Assembly (NCBI GenBank): GCA_028714915.1
Contig: JAQTLL010000001.1
Location: forward strand, 62,001-126,000
Reading direction: 5' to 3'
Origin: Sulfuricurvum sp.
Lineage (GTDB): Bacteria; Campylobacterota; Campylobacteria; Campylobacterales; Sulfurimonadaceae
DNA: 64,000 bases
Shown here: piece after piece, positions 53,637 through 63,439 of the stretch
Layout: each line of letters begins with the position of its first letter
How positions within the stretch are numbered: the first letter of the stretch is position 1
The notes under the pieces: generated by a model
The model's input: the letters and a program-made list of their open reading frames with translations, nothing else
Told to the model about the DNA's origin: nothing
Database searches by the model: none
Translations under genes and position numbers: made by a program

Positions 53637-54491
53637 ATGCGAATACTGTTCATTTTAACCCTCTTAATGGGTACTATATATGCCAAGGCTCTATTCAGCA
53701 ATAATAATCAGGCGGATAGCAGCCGGTATGTTAATGCCTTAAAAGAGTTAGTTATAGCAACGCAAAAGACAAGAGGTTCAACCAATGCTTATCTCAACGG
53801 GAATACGGCTACGCTACTGCTTATGTACACCTACCGAGATGATATGAAAACAGCAATCGGAACAATGGAGTCATTACCACTGGCCTCAGATCCTGTTATC
53901 AATAAAAGATCAACCGATATTAGCAATGCGCTTATAGACCTTAACCGCAAAGCAATTAAGCTTAAACCAACAGAAGCATTTGAGCACTATACAGGATTAA
54001 TAGAAAAACTTTTAATGCTTGCGCAAAGTGTCAGTAAGCATGGCTCAAAAGATTTAAGTCCTTTTGGACAAAATAGTACAAATATAATGATGGAAGATAT
54101 TTTGCCGTTAACTGAATATATTGGGCAATTACGAGGTCTTGGATCGGGAGTTATTGCCAAAGGAAGTATTAATGAGGAAGAGAAGATGAAAATATTGGCC
54201 ATCATCGTTGCCACAAATAAACTCTCATCCAAGTTTCAAACAGACATGACAAAGATTGTTTCTCAACACAAAGAGCAATATCCTGCTAATACAAATACTA
54301 AATTAGATCAAATTAAAGTATCCATTCAAAAATATACCGATTTAGTAAAAACAAAAGTTTTAACACCCAGTGAGAATACAACCGATTCAGAGCTATATTT
54401 TAAAAATGGTACCCACGTTATTGATATGCTCGTTGATAATTTTGATCTCAATAATAAAGCTATTTTGAATGACTCAAAAGGGTGGCTGTAG
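53637..54491 (+). CDS. Secreted free-standing NIT-like sensor protein
   Basis: A 284-residue helical protein with a signal peptide (MRILFILTLLMGTIYAKA). ATQKTRGSTNAYLNGN at about 42-57 matches the start of NIT (nitrate/nitrite-sensing) domains, but there is no membrane anchor or output domain. It would lie in the periplasm and could act as a ligand binder for a membrane sensor. AAGGAG precedes the ATG. Function inferred from motif only. Confidence 0.6.
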   Translation: MRILFILTLLMGTIYAKALFSNNNQADSSRYVNALKELVIATQKTRGSTNAYLNGNTATLLLMYTYRDDMKTAIGTMESLPLASDPVINKRSTDISNALIDLNRKAIKLKPTEAFEHYTGLIEKLLMLAQSVSKHGSKDLSPFGQNSTNIMMEDILPLTEYIGQLRGLGSGVIAKGSINEEEKMKILAIIVATNKLSSKFQTDMTKIVSQHKEQYPANTNTKLDQIKVSIQKYTDLVKTKVLTPSENTTDSELYFKNGTHVIDMLVDNFDLNNKAILNDSKGWL

Positions 54492-54585
54492 CTATTATTA
54501 TACTATTTAGTATACACTGCTAGAAGAGTTTAATAGCTAAAGTTATTAAACTCTTTATATTGCTGTATTATATTAAAGGAAGATT

Positions 54586-54846
54586 ATGACCCCTGGTATC
54601 GGAGATATTATTGGGATAATCGGTGTTTTCATTATTGTTATTGCCTATATCTTGATGCAAATCGATCGAATGCACCCCAAAGGCTTTTTGTTTTCGCTTC
54701 TAAATACGACAGGAGCGGTATTTATCCTCATCTCACTTCTCTATGCTTGGAATCTTGCTTCGTTTATCATGGAGGTAATCTGGTTTACCCTCAGTCTTTA
54801 TGGAACCATTAAGGGATATAAAAAATGGGGAATTAAAGCCCCTTAA
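54586..54846 (+). CDS. CBU_0592-like small membrane protein
   Basis: An 86-residue protein with about three membrane helices (IIGIIGVFIIVIAYILMQID, then FLFSLLNTTGAVFILISLLY and FIMEVIWFTLSLYGTI). It resembles CBU_0592-type membrane proteins of unknown role. AAAGGAAG precedes the ATG. It overlaps the end of the TerC/DUF475 gene by 4 bp. Confidence 0.75.
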   Translation: MTPGIGDIIGIIGVFIIVIAYILMQIDRMHPKGFLFSLLNTTGAVFILISLLYAWNLASFIMEVIWFTLSLYGTIKGYKKWGIKAP

Positions 54847-55820
54847 ATCTTATTAAGCTCTCTATTCTCCCAAAGAGAGTGGGCAAAGGCAATACTAATA
54901 AGCCCGATTCCTATCGTCCCTGTCACCATTTCACTGACATGTGTAGTGATTTTGAGTAACATAATAATTGCTAGAATGCCAATCGCATAGTGCGCACCAT
55001 GTTCGAGATAGCGAAACTGTGACAAAACTTTATGTTGAACAAAATAAAGAGTAATACTTCGGACAAACATTGCACCAACTCCAAGTCCGATCATAATAAT
55101 AAAGATATTACTTGTCAATGCAAAAGCACCGATTACACCGTCAAAACTGAAACTGGCATCAAGGACTTCAAGATAAATAAAACCGGCAATTCCGCTCTTA
55201 ACCGTATCAGAGGATAAAAAATGATCCAGAATTCCCAGTAATGAATGCAACAATACGCCATACATAAACGCCAGTACCACGCCAAAATCCTGTGTGACAT
55301 GTCCCAGACCGATTCCGACTATAATGGCAGTAATGAGCTCAATATTGGCTACCCCTGAAAACTGTTTCATTGCTTTGGAACCTTCTACAAAAGTGACCCA
55401 TTTGACATCATGGTCACCAAAGAAAAAGTCCAAAAAGACCATAAGTAAAAATGCTCCCCCAAACGCAAAAATGGTTGATTCTGCACCTTTTAGCGCCTTT
55501 TCATACTCTGCCGGCTGATTCATCGCAACATGCAAGGTTTCAAATAATCCCATACCCGTCACAATAGCAACAATAGCAAGAGGGAAAAGGAGCCGCATAC
55601 CAAAAACGGCAATAGGGATACCAAAGAGAATAAAACGCTTCTGCCAAATCGGGTCCATTGTTTCAAGAACTTTGGCATTGACAACAGCATTGTCAAACGA
55701 TAATGATACTTCCAAAATAATGAGTAAAAAAGCAATGTAGACAGCAGCGAGCCCGCCAAGATAAAAGGCCGCAATCAAGCCAAACGCCATAATTACGAAA
55801 GAAGAGTAAAAGTAGCGCAT
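54843..55820 (-). CDS. TerC/DUF475 integral membrane protein
   Basis: A 325-residue membrane protein with about nine helices and acidic, ion-handling motifs: EVSLSFDNAVVNAKVL and DASFSFDGVIGAFALT, typical of the TerC/DUF475 family (relatives handle Mn or tellurite). The ion here is unknown. Convergent with the preceding small gene. Confidence 0.88.
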   Translation of the reverse strand: MRYFYSSFVIMAFGLIAAFYLGGLAAVYIAFLLIILEVSLSFDNAVVNAKVLETMDPIWQKRFILFGIPIAVFGMRLLFPLAIVAIVTGMGLFETLHVAMNQPAEYEKALKGAESTIFAFGGAFLLMVFLDFFFGDHDVKWVTFVEGSKAMKQFSGVANIELITAIIVGIGLGHVTQDFGVVLAFMYGVLLHSLLGILDHFLSSDTVKSGIAGFIYLEVLDASFSFDGVIGAFALTSNIFIIMIGLGVGAMFVRSITLYFVQHKVLSQFRYLEHGAHYAIGILAIIMLLKITTHVSEMVTGTIGIGLISIAFAHSLWENRELNKI

Positions 55821-55874
55821 TGCCCACCCTAGAATAAAGATGCGCTATTATAGACAATTTAGCCTATAAACCCA

Positions 55875-56129
55875 TCATCTGTGGCGTGTAAATCCGAAAT
55901 GCTTTCCTAATTTTTCTTTTTTTGTACGCAAAAATAATTTTACATTAATATACGATTTTAAATGTTTTTGAGATGGGACAAAGCCTGTTAATCTTTTGGC
56001 TTTTTCTTTTAGGTAAGGGGAAAAGCTGGCATAGATACTTCTGCACTTCTCATATGGCGATTCATTCGCCGAAATGGATAAAAAAATCTCTTCCAATGCT
56101 GCACGTTCTCCCTCACTTAGACAACTCAT
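55875..56129 (-). CDS. Unknown 84-residue protein of an HTH cassette
   Basis: A basic protein starting MSCLSEGERAALEEIFLSIS and ending GKHFGFTRHR. No domain is recognised. Its start overlaps the stop of the HTH gene (ATGA), so the two form one unit. The second half is Lys/Arg-rich and may bind nucleic acid. Confidence 0.6.
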   Translation of the reverse strand: MSCLSEGERAALEEIFLSISANESPYEKCRSIYASFSPYLKEKAKRLTGFVPSQKHLKSYINVKLFLRTKKEKLGKHFGFTRHR

Positions 56130-56371
56130 CGTGTTCCCTTTAGTTTATTAATCTTTCGTACCACTCGAAGTATCTCAGCATCTTCCAACATCCCTAACAT
56201 CTTCAAAACTGCTACAGCAGCTTGCGGTTTTGCATTTCCAAGCCGCCAGTCTTGATAGGTGCGCATGGAAATACCCAAAGTGGCTGCCATCTCTTTTTGC
56301 GATATTTTTTTCCCATTACGCTGCGCCTCAAGAGCATTATGCAAGAGATTAAAAAGATCGTTTGTTTCCAT
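56126..56371 (-). CDS. Small helix-turn-helix (XRE-type) regulator
   Basis: An 81-residue DNA-binding protein: SQKEMAATLGISMRTYQDWR (25-44) is a Cro/C1-type helix-turn-helix. It heads a two-gene cassette with the 84-residue protein. The 180 bp upstream are very AT-rich and contain palindromes, including a perfect one at 56486-56501, that could be its operator. Confidence 0.75.
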   Translation of the reverse strand: METNDLFNLLHNALEAQRNGKKISQKEMAATLGISMRTYQDWRLGNAKPQAAVAVLKMLGMLEDAEILRVVRKINKLKGTR

Positions 56372-56485
56372 TTGAGCAGTATACGTTTTTTTGTATTAAA
56401 TAAGCTTTAAATATCTCTTTATATACTTAATCATTATTATTAAGTGTATTATATATGTATTTAATAACATTTAATATACTTTTAT

Positions 56486-56501
56486 ATCTATTGTAATAGA
56501 T
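56486..56501. promoter_or_regulatory. Palindrome upstream of the HTH cassette
   Basis: ATCTATT-GT-AATAGAT, a perfect 16-bp palindrome in an AT-rich stretch; a second inverted pair ACTTAA/TTAAGT is at 56425-56445. Candidate binding sites for the HTH protein encoded just downstream. Confidence 0.4.
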
Positions 56502-56556
56502 TTTATATACTCTATTAATTATACTTTATACGGTTTTACGTACATAAATATGCTGT

Positions 56557-56624
56557 CGTCATTTCGTGCTACGACACGAAATCCAAAAACAGCAAATGGT
56601 TACCGTATCAAGTACGGTATGACG
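56557..56624. repeat. Dispersed paired-hairpin repeat, copy 3
   Basis: 68 bp: CGTCATTTCGTG-CTACGA-CACGAAATCC, a short linker, then TGGTTACCGTA-TCAAG-TACGGTATGACG. Substitutions in one arm of each hairpin are matched in the other (TTTCG/CGAAA), which keeps pairing. Lies between the HTH cassette and the 2OG-Fe(II) oxygenase gene. Confidence 0.75.
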
Positions 56625-56643
56625 GGAAATTAAAAGGGGGATC

Positions 56644-57339
56644 TTAAAGAAGTGCGTTATGCCATTGAACGAGAGAGAGTCGAAAACCATCCAATACAGG
56701 AAGGACTTCATGGGAAAAATAAGGGTTGCTTAAAAATACCACCATATCCCCAGCTTCCGGCCGCAGCGTAATGGTGTTGCCCTGCTCATCGCATAAATAA
56801 TTAAAAAGGAGTTCTCCTCCGCTGAAATGGTCGGAGTCAGTAGGATATGGCGTGTAGGAGGTAGTAAACAATACTGTTGTGAGTTTACGCTCAGCGGCAA
56901 CAGTACGGAAACCGATAGTTCTTCCCGCAGTATCACGGAATTCACTCGCATCATCACTGTGTCTGAGATAGAAACTTCCATGCTCATACCCCAATACCTG
57001 CACATCCGTAGAGCTTGAAAGCGAGAGGGCAAAAAATTCTTCTATCTCCCCCTTGACAACTGCATATCGGCTGTCATAAATTTTACGGTGTTGGTGGGAG
57101 AGGGTATGAATATCGGTTTTACGGATAGCCGTATCAAGCGCACGACCTCGAAGTTCCGCCTTCACCGATTCCTCATCCTGTAGCGCAGAGTATGCAATAG
57201 CTCGGCATTCAGAGGGACTTAATACCCCCTCAATAACCATATAGGGGAAATCGTGATAGGGGTTGGGAAGGCGTTTAGTAGGAATATCCATGGTCAGCAA
57301 TTCATCACGAGCATAAACGTAATTACTGATTTGGTGCAT
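56644..57339 (-). CDS. 2OG-Fe(II) oxygenase (prolyl hydroxylase-like)
   Basis: A 231-residue dioxygenase fold. Iron ligands are likely the HSD in FYLRHSDD and His in NPYFSHEVLPV, with the 2-oxoglutarate Arg in DGFRLSLVQWH. Substrate unknown. It follows exbD on the same strand at 95 bp. Confidence 0.8.
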   Translation of the reverse strand: MHQISNYVYARDELLTMDIPTKRLPNPYHDFPYMVIEGVLSPSECRAIAYSALQDEESVKAELRGRALDTAIRKTDIHTLSHQHRKIYDSRYAVVKGEIEEFFALSLSSSTDVQVLGYEHGSFYLRHSDDASEFRDTAGRTIGFRTVAAERKLTTVLFTTSYTPYPTDSDHFSGGELLFNYLCDEQGNTITLRPEAGDMVVFLSNPYFSHEVLPVLDGFRLSLVQWHNALL

Positions 57340-57433
57340 GGCTATCTATCCTTTTAAAACGCCAAAGGAATCAAATCCCTTTAGCTACGATTGCAGCACA
57401 TGGCACTAAAGCTTGCTCCTTTCGGAGTAGAAT

Positions 57434-57817
57434 TTATTTTTTATCCGTGACGATATAGAGCTGTTCATGCCCGAGGCGTTTGAGAACATCCATCACACCG
57501 ACAAAGTTTTGAAATGCCGCCTCTTTATCACTGTACAAGACAACGCTCATCTCTTTCCCGCCCGAAACAACTTTTTGCTCAAACTCTTCCAAGCTAACTT
57601 GCGTCTTTTCATCTACCCATAACGTGCCGTCTTTTTTAATAGTGAGTTTCATCTCTTGGGGTTTATGATCACTTGCCGCTGTTGAAGCCTCAGGCAAATC
57701 GACGGGGATAAGTCCTGTTTTGATAAAGGTTGCCGTCGTTAATACCATCACAAGCAATACGAGCATAATATCAATGAAGGGAATGACATTAATCGAGTCT
57801 ATTCGTTTCATTTTCAT
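57434..57817 (-). CDS. exbD: ExbD/TolR-family proton channel subunit
   Basis: A 127-residue protein with one N-terminal helix carrying the proton-channel Asp (NVIPFIDIMLVLLVMVL), then a periplasmic domain. With ExbB it forms a proton-driven motor for TonB or a similar partner; no tonB is in the window. 4 bp after exbB. Confidence 0.92.
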   Translation of the reverse strand: MKMKRIDSINVIPFIDIMLVLLVMVLTTATFIKTGLIPVDLPEASTAASDHKPQEMKLTIKKDGTLWVDEKTQVSLEEFEQKVVSGGKEMSVVLYSDKEAAFQNFVGVMDVLKRLGHEQLYIVTDKK

Positions 57818-57821
57818 GGAA

Positions 57822-58274
57822 TTACCCTTGTTTTTTCTGAGAATTTATTTCCCACATGGTCAAAAGCCGTTCCATTTTACGAAGCAAAATATTGTAAAAA
57901 ATAATAGCAGGAATTGCCACGACAAGACCCATTGCAGTCGCTTTCAGGGCTAATGCCAATCCTGTCATAATCTTTTTGGGATCAACCGCACCCACATCTC
58001 CAAGAGAGTAAAAGGTGATCATAATCCCCAAAACAGTTCCAAGCAATCCTACGTAAGGAGCATTTGAGCCAATCGTTGCAATGGTAGAAACATTATCACC
58101 TAAATCAAGCTCAAGCTTTTCTTTGTTCTCATACTCCTCAATACGAATTGAACCATAACTCATCATTCGCTCAATAAATAGCGTTAATGACGCAATACTC
58201 ATAAGTACTAAAATACCGATAATTCCATAATCTACTGCCATATGTGCAAATTCCAACATGTTGCTATTTTCCAT
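57822..58274 (-). CDS. exbB: ExbB/TolQ-family proton channel subunit
   Basis: A 150-residue three-helix protein with the MotA/TolQ/ExbB signature GSNAPYVGLLGTVLGIM and GLALALKATAMGLVVAIPA. ATG at 58274 has AAGGG upstream and overlaps the kinase gene by 11 bp; the further upstream frame lacks similarity. Confidence 0.92.
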   Translation of the reverse strand: MENSNMLEFAHMAVDYGIIGILVLMSIASLTLFIERMMSYGSIRIEEYENKEKLELDLGDNVSTIATIGSNAPYVGLLGTVLGIMITFYSLGDVGAVDPKKIMTGLALALKATAMGLVVAIPAIIFYNILLRKMERLLTMWEINSQKKQG

Positions 58275-59130
58275 TTTTGCCCTTATTAAATTCCAATGTA
58301 ATGCACGTCCCCTCACCAAGTTGTGATTGAACACTTAATCCAATACGATACCGATCACAGTATTTCTTAACAAGCCCAAGCCCGATCCCATATCCTGCCA
58401 TTGTTTTATCACTTTGATAATAGCGATCAAATATCCGTATGAGTGTCACCTCATCCATCCCAGACCCCGTGTCACAAATACGCAATGTATTCTTTGTTAG
58501 TATGATGGTGATTTTGGGAATACCGCAGGAGTATTTCACCCCATTATCAACCAAATTATCAATTACTTTTGCCAAACCAATTTTATCAAGCTCTACTTCA
58601 AGAGGCTCACATTCACGTTGCCACTGGGTAGAGGGATAAAGCCCGCTTAAAAAAGAGAGTCGCTCTTCAATCAATTCACAGAGATCAAAGTTCTCTATAA
58701 TTTCTCTCTCCATCTGTTTTTTAATCAAATAATCGAGCTCATTATACCGTTCTTTTAACATCTTCGCAGCTAATTCGATCCGCTCAAGCCGTTTTTGACT
58801 CTTTTCATCATCATGTGTTTTTCGTAACATTGCCACATTGGCGGTAATGGTATTAATAGGAAGATTGAGTTCATGGAGAGTCTCCTTGGAGAAACAATCA
58901 AGATGATAAACATGCTCTTTGAGCGGTTCGATCGCTATTTTAGAGAGAATCTTTCCCAATCCGATCGAACCTATCAAAATACCAAGCGCAATAACACCCC
59001 ATTCCTTGATATGTACTATTTCATGTAATGCATAGATAACAGCAAATATCACAGCAACGCCCATCATAAAGAGTGCAATAAGGGCAATTTCTACGTTACG
59101 GAACAAGCCGATACCCCATTCCCCGCACAT
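58264..59130 (-). CDS. Membrane sensor histidine kinase
   Basis: A kinase of about 288 residues with two closely spaced membrane helices (IALIALFMMGVAVIFAVIY and WGVIALGILIGSIG) and almost no periplasmic part, so it may sense within the membrane. H box TLHELNLPINTI; N box VIDNLVDNGVKYS; G box GYGIGLGLVKKY. Start uncertain: ATG at 59130 or TTG at 59106, both overlapping the regulator gene. Confidence 0.85.
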   Translation of the reverse strand: MCGEWGIGLFRNVEIALIALFMMGVAVIFAVIYALHEIVHIKEWGVIALGILIGSIGLGKILSKIAIEPLKEHVYHLDCFSKETLHELNLPINTITANVAMLRKTHDDEKSQKRLERIELAAKMLKERYNELDYLIKKQMEREIIENFDLCELIEERLSFLSGLYPSTQWQRECEPLEVELDKIGLAKVIDNLVDNGVKYSCGIPKITIILTKNTLRICDTGSGMDEVTLIRIFDRYYQSDKTMAGYGIGLGLVKKYCDRYRIGLSVQSQLGEGTCITLEFNKGKNGK

Positions 59131-59761
59131 TAAGAATACGCTCATTCCCAATCTCTTGCTTGAGTCGGTTGATGTAGACGCGAATTGCCCCTTCACTGAT
59201 AGACTCAGATGCACTCCACAACGCATCCATCATCATCTCTTTGGTGACAACTTTTCCAACATTTTGGATGAGCAGGGCCATTAGCTGATACTCTTTGGGA
59301 GAAAATAAAATCTCCCGACCTTCCAAGAGAATACATTTATGGTGCGTATCCAAACACAATTCTCCGACACAATGACGCTTGTTTATTGTTCCTCTGCGAC
59401 GCAAGAGTGCCTGAATCCTCAAAAGAAGCTCATCCGTATCGAACGGTTTTTTCAGATAATCATCTGCACCGTTTTCATACGCTTCACGCAAAACGGTCGC
59501 GTCTTTATGGGAGGTTAGATAAATAGCCGGTGTTTCATCCAAAGAACCTCGAAGTTCTTTAAGCAGGGAAAGACCATCAATCAATGGGACATTAATATCG
59601 AGGAGATAGAGGTCATACCGTGAGTTGAAGGTAGCATTAAGTGCTTCTTGACCATTTCGGCAAAACTGCACCTCAAAGCCCTCTTCTTCGAGAAAATCTT
59701 GGATGGATTCCCCAAAAAGAAGATCATCTTCAAGAAGGAGAAGCTTAATCGACACGCTCAA
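59096..59761 (-). CDS. OmpR-family response regulator
   Basis: A 221-residue regulator: receiver with LLEDD, phospho-acceptor Asp in [13 protein letters not shown] and Lys in LKKPFD; winged-helix domain ending [11 protein letters not shown]. The start is TTG at 59761 or GTG at 59755, within the end of pyrC (17-bp overlap), so translation is probably coupled. Partner of the kinase that follows. Confidence 0.9.
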   Translation of the reverse strand: MSVSIKLLLLEDDLLFGESIQDFLEEEGFEVQFCRNGQEALNATFNSRYDLYLLDINVPLIDGLSLLKELRGSLDETPAIYLTSHKDATVLREAYENGADDYLKKPFDTDELLLRIQALLRRRGTINKRHCVGELCLDTHHKCILLEGREILFSPKEYQLMALLIQNVGKVVTKEMMMDALWSASESISEGAIRVYINRLKQEIGNERILNVRGMGYRLVP

Positions 59762-60752
59762 TCGACCATCTCAATGTTTCTCCAGCTCTCATCGGCACCA
59801 CCTCGCCGTACATCTCAGGAACCACAAAATCGTGTTTAGCTAACACAACCTCTTTGTATTCGGCACAAATTCCATAAATTCTTTGAGCGTTATCACTGAT
59901 AAAAGCTTGCAGATTATCCAGCTTATTGTGCGCCTCAAAAATCTCACACAGCAGCTGTAAAGCAATCGGAGCAGTAAACACCCCTGCCCCGCATCCACAG
60001 GACTCTTTAGCTGATTTTGGATGTGGTGCAGAATCGGAGCCAAACATCACTTTGGGATGGGCTTCGAGAGCTACTTTAAGAAGTGCCGCACGATCTTCCG
60101 GGCGTTTGGCGATGGGTTTGCAAAAGAGGTGCGGACGTAACATTCCCCCTGCTACATCATCGAGAGTAATCATCAAATGATGTACCGTAATCGTTGCATA
60201 AAGGTTGTCATAGCGATCCAGCATCTCTACTGCCGCGCGCGTTGTAATATGCTCCATGACGATTTTGAGCTTCGGGAAGTTTATGGCAAGCTTCTCATAC
60301 ACACTCATAAATTCTGCTTCACGATCCATCACAAAGCCGTTCGTCTCGCCATGTACGCAGAGGCAAATTCCCAACTCACTCATCGCTTCGAGTGTGGCAC
60401 GCATCGGCTCGATGTCAAAGCTTACAACACCTCCCTCAGAGTTTGTCGTTGCACCGCTGGGATAAATCTTGATCGCCGTGATATGGTCTTGGACACTCTC
60501 CAAAAACTCACGGCTATAGTTTTGGTAAAAGAGGGTCATATAGGGTTCAAAATCATCCGATTCCATTGCCAGTTTGATACGATGACGATACGCTTTTACC
60601 GCCTCAAGTGTTGTCACGGGAGGGACGAGATTAGGCATCACCAATGCACCGCTAAATGAGTAAGATGTAAGCGGTGCTACAATATTGAGCATATCACCAT
60701 CACGCAGATGAACGTGCATATCCAGTGGCATTGTGAGAGTTATGGTTTCCAT
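59745..60752 (-). CDS. pyrC: Dihydroorotase
   Basis: Third step of pyrimidine synthesis. A 335-residue PyrC with the zinc motif DMHVHLRDG, the carboxylated Lys in AIKIYPSG, and [13 protein letters not shown]. 2 bp after the phosphohexomutase gene. Confidence 0.97.
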   Translation of the reverse strand: METITLTMPLDMHVHLRDGDMLNIVAPLTSYSFSGALVMPNLVPPVTTLEAVKAYRHRIKLAMESDDFEPYMTLFYQNYSREFLESVQDHITAIKIYPSGATTNSEGGVVSFDIEPMRATLEAMSELGICLCVHGETNGFVMDREAEFMSVYEKLAINFPKLKIVMEHITTRAAVEMLDRYDNLYATITVHHLMITLDDVAGGMLRPHLFCKPIAKRPEDRAALLKVALEAHPKVMFGSDSAPHPKSAKESCGCGAGVFTAPIALQLLCEIFEAHNKLDNLQAFISDNAQRIYGICAEYKEVVLAKHDFVVPEMYGEVVPMRAGETLRWSIERVD

Positions 60753-60754
60753 GA

Positions 60755-62125
60755 CTAGACCTTGAGTTGATTTTGGGCTTCTTGAATCAGTGCATTTAGA
60801 GCATTTTCATAGTGTACGGCTTCAGCTTCTTCGGTGGATTCAAAACGGGTCACGAGAACAGGCGTCGTATTGCTCGCACGCACCAAACCCCATCCTTTAT
60901 CAAAAATTACCCGTACACCATCCACTTCGATGATTTCACGGATAGATGGAAAATCAGCCGGTGGATTTTTTAGGAGTTCTTTGAGCTTATCGATGAGAGC
61001 GAATTTTTCGTGCTCCGTCGTTTTGACTTTAATCTCTTCGGTAGAAAATACCTTCGGGAGCTTGGCAATTTCACCGTCCAAATCAATCCCTTCATGTACC
61101 AATTCTAGCATCCGAAAGGTCGCATAAATCGCATCATCGTATCCAAAATAACGATCCGCAAAGAAAATATGCCCGCTCACTTCACACGCCAAATCGGCAT
61201 GGAGTTCTTTCATCTTCACTTTGAGATTTGAGTGCCCCGTCTTGTACATGACCGCCGTTGCACCCCGTTCACGTAATGTATCGTACATCACTTGCGAACA
61301 TTTCACCTCACCGATAACGATAGGATTTTTCATCTTAAGGGCAAACAACAGCGCCATCATGTCGCCTTTGATATTGTTTTTATGGGTCAATACCGCAATA
61401 CGGTCACTGTCACCATCGTACGCAAACGCAATATCTCCACGCTCGGATAGAACTTTCTTAATATCATGAAGATTATGCTCTTCACTGGGATCAGGGTGAT
61501 GGTTGGGGAATGTTCCGTCCGGATCGACGTAAATACCAAACGTATCAAGTTCCAATGCGCTAAAAATGTCCACCAAGCCAAGTCCCGCTACCCCATTGCC
61601 GCAATCATAAACAATCCGCTCTTTCATCCCCCGAAGGTGTGAAAACTCTTTAATCATATACGCTTTATACCGTGCAAGAGCATCAATTTCTGTAACATCA
61701 CGCGGTGTTTTGAGAGGAAAAGGGAGAATGTCAATCGTACGCCCAAGAGCATAAATGGATTCACCGAAAAAAGGAAGTTTGTTGATGGTAATTTTAAAAC
61801 CGTTGTATTCACTCGGATTATGAGAACCGGTAATCATCACCGACGCACACGCCGCTTTTCCATCGAATTCTTGATAATTACAGAAATAATTGACCGGAGT
61901 AGGAACCATTCCCATCCCCAATACTTTCATCCCGCCGGCATTAAGCCCTGCGGTTAGATATTCAAATAAAATGGGAGAGTGAGAACGGGCATCGTATCCA
62001 ACGGCAACATATTCGCCGTAAGGGCGCATCTCATCGGCAAGCGCGTATCCCAAGCGAGTAATAGTCTCTTCGTTGAGCTCTTCTTCAAAAATTCCTCGAA
62101 TGTCGTATTCACGATAAATGCTCAT
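60755..62125 (-). CDS. Phosphomannomutase/phosphoglucomutase
   Basis: A 456-residue alpha-D-phosphohexomutase for making nucleotide sugars of the envelope. The phospho-Ser loop is [13 protein letters not shown], the metal site [10 protein letters not shown] and the sugar loop CEVSGHIFF. AlgC/ManB-type dual enzymes fit; the preferred sugar cannot be told. First gene of a unit with pyrC, the two-component pair and exbBD. Confidence 0.93.
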   Translation of the reverse strand: MSIYREYDIRGIFEEELNEETITRLGYALADEMRPYGEYVAVGYDARSHSPILFEYLTAGLNAGGMKVLGMGMVPTPVNYFCNYQEFDGKAACASVMITGSHNPSEYNGFKITINKLPFFGESIYALGRTIDILPFPLKTPRDVTEIDALARYKAYMIKEFSHLRGMKERIVYDCGNGVAGLGLVDIFSALELDTFGIYVDPDGTFPNHHPDPSEEHNLHDIKKVLSERGDIAFAYDGDSDRIAVLTHKNNIKGDMMALLFALKMKNPIVIGEVKCSQVMYDTLRERGATAVMYKTGHSNLKVKMKELHADLACEVSGHIFFADRYFGYDDAIYATFRMLELVHEGIDLDGEIAKLPKVFSTEEIKVKTTEHEKFALIDKLKELLKNPPADFPSIREIIEVDGVRVIFDKGWGLVRASNTTPVLVTRFESTEEAEAVHYENALNALIQEAQNQLKV

Positions 62126-62171
62126 AGTTTCCCTTTTAGACTCATAGTAGGAAAATTATAGCGTGAGGTTG

Positions 62172-63350
62172 TTAAATCGCCCTTTTAAACTCAGGATATG
62201 CTTCAAGTCCGCATTCACTGACATCAAGTCCCTGTTGCTGCTCCTCATCGGTTGCACGGAAAGGAAACACTTTATTAATCAGATAGATAACGACAAATGA
62301 GACGGTAAAGACGAAAACAGCAATCTCCGCCACCCCTTTGAGCTGATTCAGCAAGGTGATATTTTTCGCCGCATCACTTGCAAAAATTCCCACTGCAAGT
62401 GTTCCCCAAATACCATTGACGAGGTGAACAGATAGCGCCCCAACTGGATCATCGATACGCACTTTGTCAAACAACGGAATCGCAACAACGACCAAAAGAC
62501 CGCCGATAAATCCTACCGCCAACGCATCATAAAGGGTAAACAGATGCGCTCCTGCCGTTACCGCAACCAACCCGCCAAGGGCACCGTTGAGAATCATCGT
62601 AATATCAAAAAGTTTGTAGCGGACATAAATCAAAATTCCGGCTGAAATTGCCCCTGCAAGACCTGCAACATTGGTATTAAAAATCGTCAGAGCAACGCTG
62701 TCTGCCAGCTCTTTGGTCGAGATCCCGCCAACAGAACCGCCGTTAAAACCAAACCATCCAATCCACAGCAACATTGCACCCAAAACGACTAAGGGAATAT
62801 TCGATGCAGGAATAACGCGCATTTGATCGTGTACATATCGACCCTTACGTGAACCGATGACCAAAATCGCTGCAAGCAACGCCCATCCACCTGTAGAGTG
62901 AATCACTGTGGAACCCGCCAAATCAACCATATTAAGATCAAATACAGTATCTTTAAGCCAATCACTTCCCCAGCTGATATTCACCGCTGTCGGATAGATA
63001 AATGCACCCATCACAATCGTAAAAATCGTAAGAGGGAAAAGTTTTGCCCGCTCACCGACACCACCGCTCATAATGTTAATTGCCTTACCGACAAATGCCA
63101 TTTGGAACATAAAAAACGCCCATTTGCTCATCGTAGCACTTTGCAATTCACCAAAAGCCAGCGCATAGCCGACTAAAATAAACGCCATTGACGCAACCGC
63201 ATAAATCATCACGTTGACAGTCAATACGCTGGAAACGTTTTTCGTTCGAACCAAACCTGCTTCGAGCATTGCGAAACCGGGAACCATCAAGATAATAAGA
63301 GTAATAGAGAAAAGGGCGAAAAGGGTATCAATAACGTACGCAGTATCCAT
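62172..63350 (-). CDS. amt: Ammonium transporter
   Basis: A 392-residue Amt channel with eleven helices. VPGFAMLEAGLVRTKN and the twin-His regions (STVIHSTGGWALL, SVHLVNGIWG) are typical. ATG at 63350 with AAGG upstream. It lies downstream of the PII gene and a repeat. Confidence 0.95.
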   Translation of the reverse strand: MDTAYVIDTLFALFSITLIILMVPGFAMLEAGLVRTKNVSSVLTVNVMIYAVASMAFILVGYALAFGELQSATMSKWAFFMFQMAFVGKAINIMSGGVGERAKLFPLTIFTIVMGAFIYPTAVNISWGSDWLKDTVFDLNMVDLAGSTVIHSTGGWALLAAILVIGSRKGRYVHDQMRVIPASNIPLVVLGAMLLWIGWFGFNGGSVGGISTKELADSVALTIFNTNVAGLAGAISAGILIYVRYKLFDITMILNGALGGLVAVTAGAHLFTLYDALAVGFIGGLLVVVAIPLFDKVRIDDPVGALSVHLVNGIWGTLAVGIFASDAAKNITLLNQLKGVAEIAVFVFTVSFVVIYLINKVFPFRATDEEQQQGLDVSECGLEAYPEFKRAI

Positions 63351-63439
63351 GCAACACCTTTGATTTGAGATAAAGGTGTGCATTATATATCCAATCGGAA
63401 AGTTTGGAGAAAAAAAACTGATTAAATTTTAATCAATCT

